A DNA stretch of 64,000 bases from the NCBI RefSeq assembly GCF_900177515.1, contig NZ_FXAK01000002.1:218501-282500 (forward strand). The letters run 5' to 3'. A program made the translations under genes and the position numbers. This DNA is from Azospirillum oryzae. Lineage in GTDB: Bacteria; Pseudomonadota; Alphaproteobacteria; Azospirillales; Azospirillaceae. Below, in pieces: positions 20,210 through 29,894 of this stretch. The stretch's first letter is position 1. Each line of letters opens with the position of its first letter. The notes under the pieces were generated by a model that was given only the letters and a program-made list of their open reading frames with translations, was not told where the DNA came from and ran no database searches.

Positions 20210-20578
20210 TCAGCGCGGGCGGTGGCGGGCCAGGGCGTCGGTGATGTCGAGGTCGCGGAATGGCTTCCCGATCACCGGCCGTGCGCGGTGGGCATCGGGA
20301 AGCCCCTCGGCTCCATGGCCGGTGGTGAAGATGAAGGGGATGCCGGAGGCTGCCAATCGGTCGGCCACTGCGTCGACCCGCTCGCCACGCAGGTTGACGT
20401 CCAGCAGCGCGATGTCGAAGCCGCCCGCCTCGATCATCTCCAAGGCCGCCGAAACCGAACCGGCCGGACCGATACAGGTGACGCCCTGGTCGAGCAGGGC
20501 ATCCTCCAGGCTCATGGCGATCAGCGGTTCGTCCTCGACGATCAGGACGGTCAGGTTCGACAGGTTCGCATCGGTCAC
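20210..20578 (-). CDS. single-domain response regulator
   Basis: A 122-aa receiver domain. The phospho-acceptor aspartate is in FDIALLDVNLRGE, the acidic pair in VLIVEDEP, and the conserved lysine in VIGKPF. No output domain is present. GTG at 20578 is chosen because it forms a four-base GTGA overlap with the stop of the upstream histidine kinase; an in-frame ATG at 20620 would overlap the kinase by 46 bases. It is the last gene of the phytochrome operon and probably the partner of the HWE kinase. Single-domain receivers of this type often act with HWE kinases in alphaproteobacterial stress signalling. Confidence 0.85.
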   Translation of the reverse strand: MTDANLSNLTVLIVEDEPLIAMSLEDALLDQGVTCIGPAGSVSAALEMIEAGGFDIALLDVNLRGERVDAVADRLAASGIPFIFTTGHGAEGLPDAHRARPVIGKPFRDLDITDALARHRPR

Positions 20579-22116
20579 TGCGGGTTCACTCGCGACGACA
20601 ATGGGATTACCAGCCGGCATCGCACGCCGGCGGGGTCGAAGGCAAGGGCAACATCGCCTTCCAGTTCATGCGCCAGCCCGCGCTCGATCAGGCGGGAGCC
20701 GAAACCGCGACGGGTCGGCGGCACCACCGGCGGACCACCGCTCTCGCGCCAGCGAAGCACCAGCGCGCCCGTGGCGGCGCGGGAGGCCGTGGGGCCGGCA
20801 TGGCCCGCCCCATCCCGTGCCGCAGGACCGGCCGGCGGCGTGATCTCCCAATCCAGATCGATGCGGCCGTTCTCCGCCGACAGGGCGCCGTATTTCGCGG
20901 CGTTGGTGGCGAGTTCATGGAAGGCGAGATGCAGCGATACCGCCACGCCGGTTGTCAGGTTGACCGGCGGGCCGCCGACCCTGACACGGCCGGCATCGAC
21001 ATGGGGCTCCAGCGTCAGGGCGGCGATCTCGCTCAACGAGGCGCCTTGCCAATGGCGGCGGGTCAGCAGGTCGTGGGCCTGGGCCAGGGCGCGCAGCCGC
21101 GACTGGAAGGCATCGGGGAAGGCCTCCACCGACGGGGCCGCGCGCAGGGTCTGCCTGGCGATCGACTGAACCATCGCCAGCGTATTCTTGACCCGGTGGT
21201 TCAACTCTTCCAGCAGCAGGAGTTGCCGCTCCTCGGCTTTCTTGCGGTCGGTGATGTTGAGCGAGACGCCGGCCAGACCGGTCGGCGTTCCGTCCTTGTC
21301 GTAGACGGCGCGACCGCGGACCTGAACCCAGTGGACGCTGCCGTCGGGCCAGATCGTCCGGTATTCCATGTCCAGCGGCGAACCGCTGCTCACCGCCTGC
21401 CGAACCATCGCCTGCTGATGCGCGCGGTCGTCGGGATGGACCAGCTCCAGCAGCCGGTCATAGGTCGAAATCTCCGACGGATCGGAAAGCCCCAGATTGG
21501 CGGCACAGATCGACGAGACGCGCAGCCGTTTGGTCGCCAGGGTCAATTCCCAGGACCCAAGCCGCCCGGCCTCCAGCGCGAAGCGCAGGCGCGCCTCGCT
21601 CTCGGCCAGGGCAGCCCGCTTGTCGGCCAGCTCGTTGCGGTCGCGCGACTCCACCAGGGCGCGTCGGACCACGACCTGCAGGCGCTCCATGCGCAGCTTC
21701 ACGACATAGTCGGTGGCGCCCTTCTTCAGCGCCTCGATGGCGTTCTCCTCGCCCAGCATGCCGGACACGAAGATGAAGGGGACCCGGGGCAGCCGGTCGC
21801 GCGCGATCGCCAGTGCCGACATGCCGTCGAAATCCGGCAGGTCGAAGTCCGACAGGATCAGGTCGTAGGGGCCGCCGTCGGCGATGGCGTCGATGAAGGC
21901 CTGCCGCGTCTCCACCCGATGGATGTCGAACGCGTGGTCGTCGATCATCTTCAGATGTTCGCGCACCAGATCGGCGTCCATGCCGCTGTCCTCCAGCAGC
22001 AGGACACGGCACGGGATCGGCCGGCCCGGATCGGCCGGTCCGCCGTCCGTCAAAGGGGCACCGCTCAAGGGAGGACCGGCGGACTGGCCGGCGGAAGGTT
22101 CCATCACCTGCGCCAT
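20575..22116 (-). CDS. hybrid HWE-family sensor kinase (REC-PAS-HWE kinase)
   Basis: A 513-aa soluble kinase. The N-terminal receiver (about residues 35-155) has the acceptor aspartate in LILSDFDLPDFDG and a GATDYVVK lysine motif. A PAS domain (about 170-290) follows. The C-terminal HWE/HisKA_2 domain begins with the phospho-histidine motif ELNHRVKNTLAMVQSIA, and its ATP domain includes ELATNAAKYGALS. No membrane segment is seen. Its ATG overlaps the stop of the upstream response regulator (ATGA) and its stop overlaps the downstream regulator, so the genes are tightly coupled. The N-terminal receiver suggests input from the phytochrome kinase in the same operon. Confidence 0.88.
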   Translation of the reverse strand: MAQVMEPSAGQSAGPPLSGAPLTDGGPADPGRPIPCRVLLLEDSGMDADLVREHLKMIDDHAFDIHRVETRQAFIDAIADGGPYDLILSDFDLPDFDGMSALAIARDRLPRVPFIFVSGMLGEENAIEALKKGATDYVVKLRMERLQVVVRRALVESRDRNELADKRAALAESEARLRFALEAGRLGSWELTLATKRLRVSSICAANLGLSDPSEISTYDRLLELVHPDDRAHQQAMVRQAVSSGSPLDMEYRTIWPDGSVHWVQVRGRAVYDKDGTPTGLAGVSLNITDRKKAEERQLLLLEELNHRVKNTLAMVQSIARQTLRAAPSVEAFPDAFQSRLRALAQAHDLLTRRHWQGASLSEIAALTLEPHVDAGRVRVGGPPVNLTTGVAVSLHLAFHELATNAAKYGALSAENGRIDLDWEITPPAGPAARDGAGHAGPTASRAATGALVLRWRESGGPPVVPPTRRGFGSRLIERGLAHELEGDVALAFDPAGVRCRLVIPLSSRVNPQ

Positions 22117-22589
22117 CAGCTGCCGCGCGGTCTGCGGGGATGACAGCCGGGCGGCGGTTCGTTCAGGATCGCCCAGAAACTGCCGATGTCGCGGATCGCG
22201 TCGAAGAACTCCTTGAAGCCGACCGGCTTGACCACGAAGGCGTTTACCCCCAGCCGGTAGCTGCGGACGAGATCCTGCTCCTCCTTGGACGAGGTCAGCA
22301 TCACGACGGGGATGGCGCGGGTGCTGTCGTTGGCCTTGATCCGCTGCAGCACCTCGATCCCGTCCACCTTCGGCAGCTTGATGTCCAGGATGATGACGGC
22401 CGGATATTTCGGATCGGTCGGCTTCGACACCGCCTGCCCGTCCGCATGGAACAGATAGGACAGCGCCTCCGCCCCGTCGCGGGCGACGACGATGTCGTTG
22501 GCGAGCTGGGCCTCGGCGAAGGCCTCCAGCGTCAGCTCCAGGTCCTTCGGGTTGTCCTCGACCAGCAGGATGGGTTTCAGCGTGGCCAT
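22116..22589 (-). CDS. response regulator, Rcp1-like
   Basis: A 157-aa single-domain receiver with the acceptor aspartate in AVIILDIKLPKVDG, threonine/serine switch in VVMLTSSKEEQD and lysine in FVVKPVGF. It has the slightly longer form of the cyanobacterial Rcp1 regulators that pair with phytochromes. It starts five bases after the phytochrome stop and overlaps the next kinase by four bases (ATGA). Probably phosphorylated by the phytochrome kinase. Confidence 0.88.
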   Translation of the reverse strand: MATLKPILLVEDNPKDLELTLEAFAEAQLANDIVVARDGAEALSYLFHADGQAVSKPTDPKYPAVIILDIKLPKVDGIEVLQRIKANDSTRAIPVVMLTSSKEEQDLVRSYRLGVNAFVVKPVGFKEFFDAIRDIGSFWAILNEPPPGCHPRRPRGS

Positions 22590-22593
22590 TGGG

Positions 22594-24852
22594 CTACCTC
22601 GATTCGGCGACCGCGGATCGCGGCAGGGAGAAATGGAAGGTCGCACCGTGGTCCAGCCTGCCGTCCGCCCAGACCCGTCCGCCGTGGCGTTCCACGATGC
22701 GGCGGACATTGGCGAGGCCGATGCCGATGCCCTCGAACTCCTCCTCGCGGTGCAGGCGCTGGAAGACGCCGAACAGCTTACCGGCATAGGCCATGTCGAA
22801 TCCACGGCCATTATCGCGCACGTAGAACTCGTGCGCTTCCGCGGTGGAGCGGCAACCGACCTCGATCTCCGGCGCGGCGCGGTCGCGCGTGTACTTGATG
22901 GCGTTCGACAGAAGGTTCTGCACCACCAGCCGCAGCATGGTCGGGTCGCCGTTGACGTTGGGCAGCGGATGCACGGTCCAGCGCACGTCGCGGCCCTGCA
23001 GGTCCGGCTCCAGCAGGTGGCGCACCTCCTCCACCAGCCGGCCGACGTCGACCTCCACCCGCGCCAGCGTGGTGCGGCCCAACTGCGAGAAATGCAGAAG
23101 GCCGTCGACCAGCCGGCCGGCCGAACTCGCCGCTTCGATGATGCTGTCCAGGTAGTGGCGTTCCCGCTCGTTCAGCTTGTCGGCGGCGCGGGAGCGCAGA
23201 AGCTCGGCATAGCTGGTGACGTGGCGGAAGGGCGCCCGCAGGTCGTGCGAGACCGAATAGGAGAAGGCGGCAAGCTCGCCGTTGCTGCGGCGAAGCTCCT
23301 CATTCAGGGCGGCCATCTCCTCGGCCTTGCGCAGCACGATGCTGACGATGGCGTTGCGGAAATCGCCGGCCGCCTCGATCTCGCCATGGCTCCAGGGCAG
23401 GGACTGGCCGCGCACGGTCTCCTTCCAGGCCTCGAAGGAGTTGCGGGGGGAAAGCCCGCCGCCGGCGTCGAGCGGCTTGTTGGGATCGCCGGCCCAATCG
23501 ATGGTCTGCACGATCTCCGGCCGGAACCACAGCAGATAGCTGGGATGGAGCTGCGAGATGGAGATCGCCAGCAGGCCGCTTGCGGTCCGCTCCATCCCGG
23601 CGGCGGCCGGGCTCTCGACCGGAAGCTGGTGGCTGGCGAACAGGTCCTTGATGCCCTGTCCGGCCAGTTCCGCGGCAATGGCCTCGACCACCTCCTGCGG
23701 CGGGGTGCGGCCGATCAGCCGGCAATCGCCGTCGAACAGGATCGCGGCGCCGTCGGCATTGACCAGGGCCAGCAGATCCTCGCGATCCTCCCCCAGACCG
23801 TCGACGAAATGCTCCGCCGCCGCCATGTGGGCGAGCAGCCGCGCCTGGGTGCTCTTGGAGCGGATGCGGTGGTCGGCGTCCAGAGCCCGTTCCAGCGCGA
23901 TCATCTGACTGGACAGCATCTGCCCCAGCAGATCGCAGGCGGTGCGCACCGCGAAGGAGACCTGCCGCGGCTCGGCATGATGGCAGGAGATAAGTCCCCA
24001 CAGCCGGTCGCCGTCCATGACCGAGATCGACATGGAGGCCGGCGTGCCCATGTTGCGCATATATTCCAGATGAACCGGCGACACGCTGCGCAGCACGGAA
24101 AAGCTGAGGTCGAGCGGCGGCGGATCCCGCCTGTCGGACAGGATCGGAACCGGCTGATAGCGGGCGTCGGCGATCAGCCGCAGCCGGTTCAGGGCATAGA
24201 GCCGCCGGGCCTGCTGCGGGATGTCGGAGGCCGGAAAGCGCAGGCCACGGTAGGAGGGCAGGCGGTCGTTCCCGTCCTCCGCGATGACGGTGCCGTTCCA
24301 TTGCTCGTCGAAACGGTAGATCAGCACGCGGTCGAAGCCGGTCAGCGCCCGCACCTCCTGCGCGGTGATGGCCAGCAGGGCCTCGAAGTCATGGGCCGCC
24401 TGCATGCGGCGGATGCCTTCCCGCATCTGCGGATAGAGCGCCTCGAGCGTGCCGACGCCATTGGCCGGCAACTCCTCCAGCTCCAGGATCACCATATCGC
24501 CGGAGCGGTGGCCGATCGCCTGGAATTCGTCGCCGCCACGCAGGTGCAGGATGTCCAGCTGCACCGGTTCGGCCGGCGCGGCACGCAGCCCGCGCAGCAG
24601 CGAGGCCGTGGCCCTCGCGGCGATCAGCTGGTCGACCGGAATGCCGAACGCCTCGCCGGGCGGCCGGTTCAGAACCGCGCCGGCTTCCGCGCTGGCGCAG
24701 ACGAGACGAAGACTGTCCGCCTCCATGCCCAGGAGATGGCCGTGCGGCTGGATGCTGCCGGGGATGTGAATCGGTTCGCGCGCGCAGGCGTCGAGGTCGA
24801 GAGTGCCCGCCATGGTCGGGGGCCACGGTTCCGGTCCGGTTGCAGGCGTCAC
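22594..24852 (-). CDS. bphP: bacteriophytochrome histidine kinase
   Basis: A 752-aa red/far-red photoreceptor with the order PAS-GAF-PHY-HisKA-HATPase. The biliverdin-attachment cysteine is present at residue 23 (DACAREPIHIPGSIQPHG), followed by the GAF PASDIP motif and SCHHAEPRQVSF in the PHY-linked region. The phospho-histidine is in SVSHDLRAPFRH, and the N and G boxes of the ATPase domain follow. GTG at 24852 is used as start because AAAGGA sits at correct spacing; an ATG at 24813 would leave cysteine near residue 10. First gene of a four-gene operon with two response regulators and an HWE kinase. Confidence 0.93.
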   Translation of the reverse strand: MTPATGPEPWPPTMAGTLDLDACAREPIHIPGSIQPHGHLLGMEADSLRLVCASAEAGAVLNRPPGEAFGIPVDQLIAARATASLLRGLRAAPAEPVQLDILHLRGGDEFQAIGHRSGDMVILELEELPANGVGTLEALYPQMREGIRRMQAAHDFEALLAITAQEVRALTGFDRVLIYRFDEQWNGTVIAEDGNDRLPSYRGLRFPASDIPQQARRLYALNRLRLIADARYQPVPILSDRRDPPPLDLSFSVLRSVSPVHLEYMRNMGTPASMSISVMDGDRLWGLISCHHAEPRQVSFAVRTACDLLGQMLSSQMIALERALDADHRIRSKSTQARLLAHMAAAEHFVDGLGEDREDLLALVNADGAAILFDGDCRLIGRTPPQEVVEAIAAELAGQGIKDLFASHQLPVESPAAAGMERTASGLLAISISQLHPSYLLWFRPEIVQTIDWAGDPNKPLDAGGGLSPRNSFEAWKETVRGQSLPWSHGEIEAAGDFRNAIVSIVLRKAEEMAALNEELRRSNGELAAFSYSVSHDLRAPFRHVTSYAELLRSRAADKLNERERHYLDSIIEAASSAGRLVDGLLHFSQLGRTTLARVEVDVGRLVEEVRHLLEPDLQGRDVRWTVHPLPNVNGDPTMLRLVVQNLLSNAIKYTRDRAAPEIEVGCRSTAEAHEFYVRDNGRGFDMAYAGKLFGVFQRLHREEEFEGIGIGLANVRRIVERHGGRVWADGRLDHGATFHFSLPRSAVAESR

Positions 24853-26200
<1,348 letters not shown>

Positions 26201-26258
26201 CCGGGCAGAGTGGAGCGAGGCAGGGCGGGGCAGGGTCAGAAGTTGGTCAGACGTTGGG

Positions 26259-26345
26259 TCAGAAGATCAGCTTCAGGATTCCGGTGACGACCAGCAGGCC
26301 GATGATGAAGATGATCAGGATGGCCCAGCCGAGAATCTTGAGCAT
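26259..26345 (-). CDS. 28-residue single-span membrane protein
   Basis: A short open frame encodes MLKILGWAILIIFIIGLLVV and eight more residues (TGILKLIF). It is almost entirely one hydrophobic helix with a lysine near each end, ideal for a membrane miniprotein. AAGGACC is placed about six bases before its ATG. It lies alone between the monooxygenase gene and an IS element. Resemblance to a known family was not recognised. Small membrane proteins of this form often modulate larger complexes or act in stress responses. Confidence 0.6.
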   Translation of the reverse strand: MLKILGWAILIIFIIGLLVVTGILKLIF

Positions 26346-26636
26346 GATGTCGGTCCTTCAATCGCTTCGGTCATGACGCCGCCGGTCACCCGGTGACGCC
26401 ACGGTCATGCTTGGATCAACCGATCCGCGGCAAAGCGGTTCCCGCAGGACGGGCAAAGATGTACGACGGGCACCCTGCCGATGGAGCGCCCGCCTCATCA
26501 GCACACCATGTTGCAACCGGATAGAAATGTCAGTGGTTTGCGCAAAGTAGGAATGTCAGTAGGTCAGGCTTAGGCTTGACGGTGTGTCGGGGGGGCGGCC
26601 TTTTTCGGCATATCTGGCATGGATGCGTTTGGGATC

Positions 26637-26720
26637 GGCTCGGCGGCGCGGTCAAGCCCCATCGCCGCTTTGCGGTGCGCCGCAGGCGCAGGGCTTGACG
26701 GCGGCGACGATCGCCGAGCC
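26637..26720. other. structured non-coding segment inside the IS
   Basis: Two nested inverted repeats form a long stem: GGCTCGGCG (26637-26645) with CGCCGAGCC (26712-26720), and GTCAAGCCC (26651-26659) with GGGCTTGAC (26691-26699). The 31-base interior is also G/C-rich. It lies between the transposase stop and the left end of the element, in about 220 bases without a convincing gene. Possible roles are terminator, anti-read-through structure or small RNA. Confidence 0.55.
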
Positions 26721-26783
26721 ATCATCCTGCTGCCAGAAATGCCGGCCGCATCGGGTCTTCAAGTCGGGGGCAAACACCTGCGG

Positions 26784-28115
26784 TCAGTCGGCCGCGCAGG
26801 CACTGTCGGGTGGTCCGCCCTGCCGCTTGCGCCGGCCTGTCTTGCGGTAGCCGGTCTTCTCGCTGTTGGTCTTCACCCGAGGTGGAGGTCGGCTCTCCTG
26901 CATCTCCTTCACCTGGGCCAGCACCGCACTCAGCCGCTTGTTCTCCACAACGTCGGCCTGGGTGACCCGCTGGTCCTTGTCGAAGGCCCGATAAGACAAG
27001 GCCACCCCCTTCCATCGCACCTCCAGACGGCCATCGGCGAAGGCGTAGGTGTCGACATACTGGCCAACCAGCCCCCGCGTCAGCTCCGTCTCCTCCAGCA
27101 TGATCAGCTTGCGCTCGTAGGACAGCGTCAGCTGCTGCCCGACATGGCGCTGTTCGCGCCAGCACAGCACCTGGCGCAGCCGATCCGGCGCGATGTTCAA
27201 CGGCCGGTGCAGATCGTCCGGCCGGGAAGGGGGCAGGGCAAAGCGGGCGTTGAAGCGCTCGACGAAGCCGGGCAGGAAGGCGTTGCCCGCCTCGATGCCG
27301 GTGATGCCGGCCAGCCGCAACTCCTTCACCAGCCGGTCCTGCAGCGTCCGGTTCACCCGCTCGACCCGCCCTTTGGCTTGGCTGGAGTTGGCACACAGGA
27401 TCTCGATGTTCAATTCCGCCAAGGCCCGGCCGAACTGCGTCATGCCCTGGCCCCCCTTCGCCTCGCGCTGTGGAACCCGGAACACCGTGGCTTTGTCCGA
27501 GTAGAAGGCCAACGGCCGGCCATGGGCGTTCAGATAGCCCTCCAGCGCCTCGAAGTAGGAAAAGGCGCTCTCCGATTGAGCGAAGCGAAGCTGCATCAAC
27601 TGGCCTGTCGCATCGTCGATGAACACCAGAAGCGTGCAGGGATCGGCGCGATCCTCGAACCAGCGGTGCTCGCTGCCGTCGATCTGGATCAACTCGCCGA
27701 ACCGCTCGCGGCGCAGCCGGGGAGGGTGGAACTGCCGGCGCTGCCGACGCGACAACCACAGACCAGCGTCCGTCATCCACTGGCGCAACGTCTCGCGCGA
27801 GACCGTCAGCCCATGCTTGTCCCGCAGCAGTTCCGCCGCCAGGGTCGGGCCGAAATCGCCATACCGGCTGCGAACCAACTCCAGCGCCCGCTCCCGCACA
27901 TCATCGCCAAGCCGCCGGTTCGATGGACGGCCGCGCCCCCGGTGAACCAAAGCACCGCCGCCACCGGCCTTGTAGCGCGCCAGAAGCCGCCACACCTGAC
28001 GCTCGCTCAAAGCCAGAACCGACGCCGCCGATCCGATCCCACGGCGACCGCTCAGCACCTCGCCGAGAACCTCGACCCGTTGCAAGTCCCGTTCGCTCAT
28101 CGTGATCCAGCCCAT
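26784..28115 (-). CDS. ISNCY-family DDE transposase
   Basis: A 443-aa transposase. The N-terminal helix-turn-helix region (about residues 8-75) includes LSERQVWRLLARYKAGG and RGRPSNRR. The integrase core follows, with first aspartate in LIQIDGSEHRWFE, second in LAFYSDKATVF and the glutamate in QAKGRVERVNRTLQDRL. Length and motifs match the ISNCY group of integrase-core elements. The frame is intact, so the element could still be active. Start is ATG at 28115; the in-frame ATG at 28100 is also possible. Confidence 0.92.
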   Translation of the reverse strand: MGWITMSERDLQRVEVLGEVLSGRRGIGSAASVLALSERQVWRLLARYKAGGGGALVHRGRGRPSNRRLGDDVRERALELVRSRYGDFGPTLAAELLRDKHGLTVSRETLRQWMTDAGLWLSRRQRRQFHPPRLRRERFGELIQIDGSEHRWFEDRADPCTLLVFIDDATGQLMQLRFAQSESAFSYFEALEGYLNAHGRPLAFYSDKATVFRVPQREAKGGQGMTQFGRALAELNIEILCANSSQAKGRVERVNRTLQDRLVKELRLAGITGIEAGNAFLPGFVERFNARFALPPSRPDDLHRPLNIAPDRLRQVLCWREQRHVGQQLTLSYERKLIMLEETELTRGLVGQYVDTYAFADGRLEVRWKGVALSYRAFDKDQRVTQADVVENKRLSAVLAQVKEMQESRPPPRVKTNSEKTGYRKTGRRKRQGGPPDSACAAD

Positions 28116-28261
28116 CGCCAGCCTCCCAGCCGTCGAAAACCGGATGGAAGACTGACACTTCTATGTTGCGCTGGACTGACATTTTAGCTTTGCGCCTACA
28201 CACCAAAAACACATAAGCATTCTTATGGAAATTATATCGGAGGAAGGGCCGGGCATTGGGG

Positions 28262-28331
28262 AAATCCCTGACCGGAAAATCGCCGCTCTCGGCGCAGGAC
28301 TTCGGCCTCTGTCGGCGTATAAATCCCTGAC
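28262..28331 (+). promoter_or_regulatory. paired AAATCCCTGAC direct repeats upstream of the ECF sigma gene
   Basis: The 11-mer AAATCCCTGAC occurs at 28262-28272 and 28321-28331, 59 bases apart, between the IS and the sigma gene. The second copy follows GTAT. The copies may be activator or sigma-specific promoter elements; no function is proven. Confidence 0.4.
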
Positions 28332-28379
28332 AGCAACCGGGAGCGGGCGGAAAACGGCGTGGAGCCTACCGAGGAAACG

Positions 28380-28934
28380 GTGACCGACGAGGCGTTGATG
28401 GCGAGCGCCGCGGCCGGTGATCGGAAAGCGTTTGGAACACTCACGCGCCGGCATCTGCGCCGCAGCATCGCCTTGGCCCAACGGGTTGTCGGCAACGCCG
28501 CCGACGCCGAGGAGGTCGCGCAGGACGCCTTCCTGCAGATCTGGGCCAATGCCGACCGCTGGCGCGGCGATGGAACCCGTTTCACCACCTGGCTGTACAG
28601 GATCGTGGTGAACCGCGCCATCGACTACAAGCGGCGGCGCAGCTTCGCCCCCCTGGATGACGCCGGCGAGATTGCCGATCCGGCCTGGAGCGCCGAGACG
28701 GTGATCGACGGCATCCGGATCGGCGCCGCGGTGGATGCCGCAATCGCCGCACTGCCCGAACGGCAACGGGCGGCTCTCAGTCTCTGCTACCATGAGGAGA
28801 TGACGTGCGCTGAGGCTTCGGAAATATTGCAGGTGTCTGTTTCGGCTATGGAAAGTCTGCTGGTCCGGGCGCGCCGCGTCGTGCGGGCCCGGCTTCAACC
28901 CCTGATCCGTCAGAAGGACGGTGTACGGTCATGA
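28380..28934 (+). CDS. ECF-type RNA polymerase sigma factor
   Basis: A 184-aa sigma-70 family factor with region 2 (EEVAQDAFLQIWANADRW and TWLYRIVVNRAIDYKRRR) and region 4 (ALPERQRAALSLCYHEEMTC plus helix-turn-helix). GTG at 28380 follows GAGGAA; a GTG at 28359 is an alternative and adds seven residues. Its stop overlaps the ATG of a small membrane protein, which in turn overlaps a periplasmic sensor gene. The layout resembles CnrYXH-type systems, where the companion proteins hold the sigma factor inactive until metal or envelope stress is sensed. Confidence 0.9.
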   Translation: MTDEALMASAAAGDRKAFGTLTRRHLRRSIALAQRVVGNAADAEEVAQDAFLQIWANADRWRGDGTRFTTWLYRIVVNRAIDYKRRRSFAPLDDAGEIADPAWSAETVIDGIRIGAAVDAAIAALPERQRAALSLCYHEEMTCAEASEILQVSVSAMESLLVRARRVVRARLQPLIRQKDGVRS

Positions 28935-29359
28935 CGCTCAAAGAGTTCAAACGCTATGCCGCCGCCTACGGCGCCGACCTGGACCGCTGGCCGCGCTCCG
29001 TCAGAATGGATGCGCTTGCCCTGCTGGGCGGCAGCGCCGAGGCCCGCGACCTGCTGGCCGACGCTGCCATCACCGACGCGCTGCTGGACGCCGCCTCGAC
29101 CCCGCTGATCTCCGCCCGGCGCGAGGCGCAGGTCTATGACCGCATCGCCGACTGTCTGGCCCAGCGGATCGTCCCGGAATTCGTTCCATGGTTCCTGTCG
29201 CGACCGCCCTTCCGCCCTGCCCCGCTCGCGGGCTTCCTGGCCGCCATGGCGCTGGCCGGCTTCCTCAGCTACAGCCAAGGCCTGATTTCCTTCGAAAAGA
29301 CGAGCACGCCCGACCTGTCCGGCGTGATGATCGTCAGCTATCTGGGAGACGTGAGATGA
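28931..29359 (+). CDS. single-span membrane protein, putative anti-sigma factor
   Basis: A 142-aa protein with a cytoplasmic N-terminal part (about residues 1-95, TLKEFKRYAAAYGADLDRWP) and one membrane segment (AGFLAAMALAGFLSYSQG, about 98-115), ending in a short periplasmic tail. ATGA overlaps join it to the sigma gene upstream and the sensor gene downstream. Topology and position fit an anti-sigma factor for the ECF sigma; no anti-sigma domain was recognised with certainty. Confidence 0.7.
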   Translation: MTLKEFKRYAAAYGADLDRWPRSVRMDALALLGGSAEARDLLADAAITDALLDAASTPLISARREAQVYDRIADCLAQRIVPEFVPWFLSRPPFRPAPLAGFLAAMALAGFLSYSQGLISFEKTSTPDLSGVMIVSYLGDVR

Positions 29360-29802
29360 CGCCGGCCATTCGGCGCCGCTGGCCCTGGTTCCTTCTGGTC
29401 GGGTCCCTTGCGCTCAACATGCTGGCCGGCGGCTTCGTTGTCGCCCACGCCTTCCGTCCGCCCCCTCCCCCGCCCGGCGGACCGGAGCATCTGGTGGAGC
29501 GCTTCGTCGACGACGTGTCGCCGCGCCTGTCGCCGGCCGACGCCGCGATCCTGCGCAAGGCGATGGACGATGCCCGCCCGCTGTTCGTCCGCATGCATAT
29601 CAGCCGCGAGGAATTCGCGCCGCGCCTGCGCATGGCGCTGATGGCCCAGCCCTTCGATCCGGCCGGTCTCAAGGCCCTGTTCGGCAGTATCCACGCCAAC
29701 GACGCCGCATTGCGCAGCGAATTCGAGACTCACGTCGTCGACACCCTGTCCCGCCTTTCCCCCGAAGGCCGCCTGCGTCTGGCCGAAAGCCGCCTTCCCT
29801 GA
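29356..29802 (+). CDS. periplasmic heavy-metal sensor-like protein (CnrX/metal_resist family)
   Basis: A 148-aa protein with an N-terminal membrane anchor (WFLLVGSLALNMLAGGFVV), a proline-rich linker and an all-helical periplasmic domain of the Metal_resist (CnrX, Spy/CpxP-like) type. The domain spans about residues 45-148. Metal-binding residues are sparse (one histidine region HISREEF, another HANDAALRSEFETHVV), so metal specificity cannot be assigned. Third gene of the sigma operon, with a four-base ATGA overlap. A terminator follows. Confidence 0.75.
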   Translation: MTPAIRRRWPWFLLVGSLALNMLAGGFVVAHAFRPPPPPPGGPEHLVERFVDDVSPRLSPADAAILRKAMDDARPLFVRMHISREEFAPRLRMALMAQPFDPAGLKALFGSIHANDAALRSEFETHVVDTLSRLSPEGRLRLAESRLP

Positions 29803-29843
29803 TCCTTTCGGTTCGGACCGGTGGCAGACACTTTTTGGGGTCC

Positions 29844-29870
29844 GGCCGGGATGGCATGTCCGTCCCGGCC
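29844..29870 (+). terminator. Rho-independent terminator of the ECF sigma operon
   Basis: An 8-bp stem (GGCCGGGA / TCCCGGCC) with an 11-base loop is followed by CTCTTTCTTT. It lies 42 bases after the sensor stop codon. Confidence 0.85.
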
Positions 29871-29894
29871 CTCTTTCTTTGCCGAAAAAAGAAA

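Larger units (their letters stand above)
26509..28200 (-). mobile_element. complete insertion sequence, ISNCY-type, 1692 bp with 5-bp target duplication
   Basis: Both tips begin TGT inward: the left tip at 26509 and the right tip at 28200. Each end has ATGTCAGT at 18 bases from its tip and a second TGTCAGT about 44 bases in (26527-26534, 26553-26560; complement at 28175-28182, 28151-28157). The terminal 26 bases match at 15 positions. The element is bounded by identical CACCA pentamers at 26504-26508 and 28201-28205. One transposase gene is inside. The intact frame and duplication indicate a fairly recent insertion upstream of the ECF sigma operon. Confidence 0.88.
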
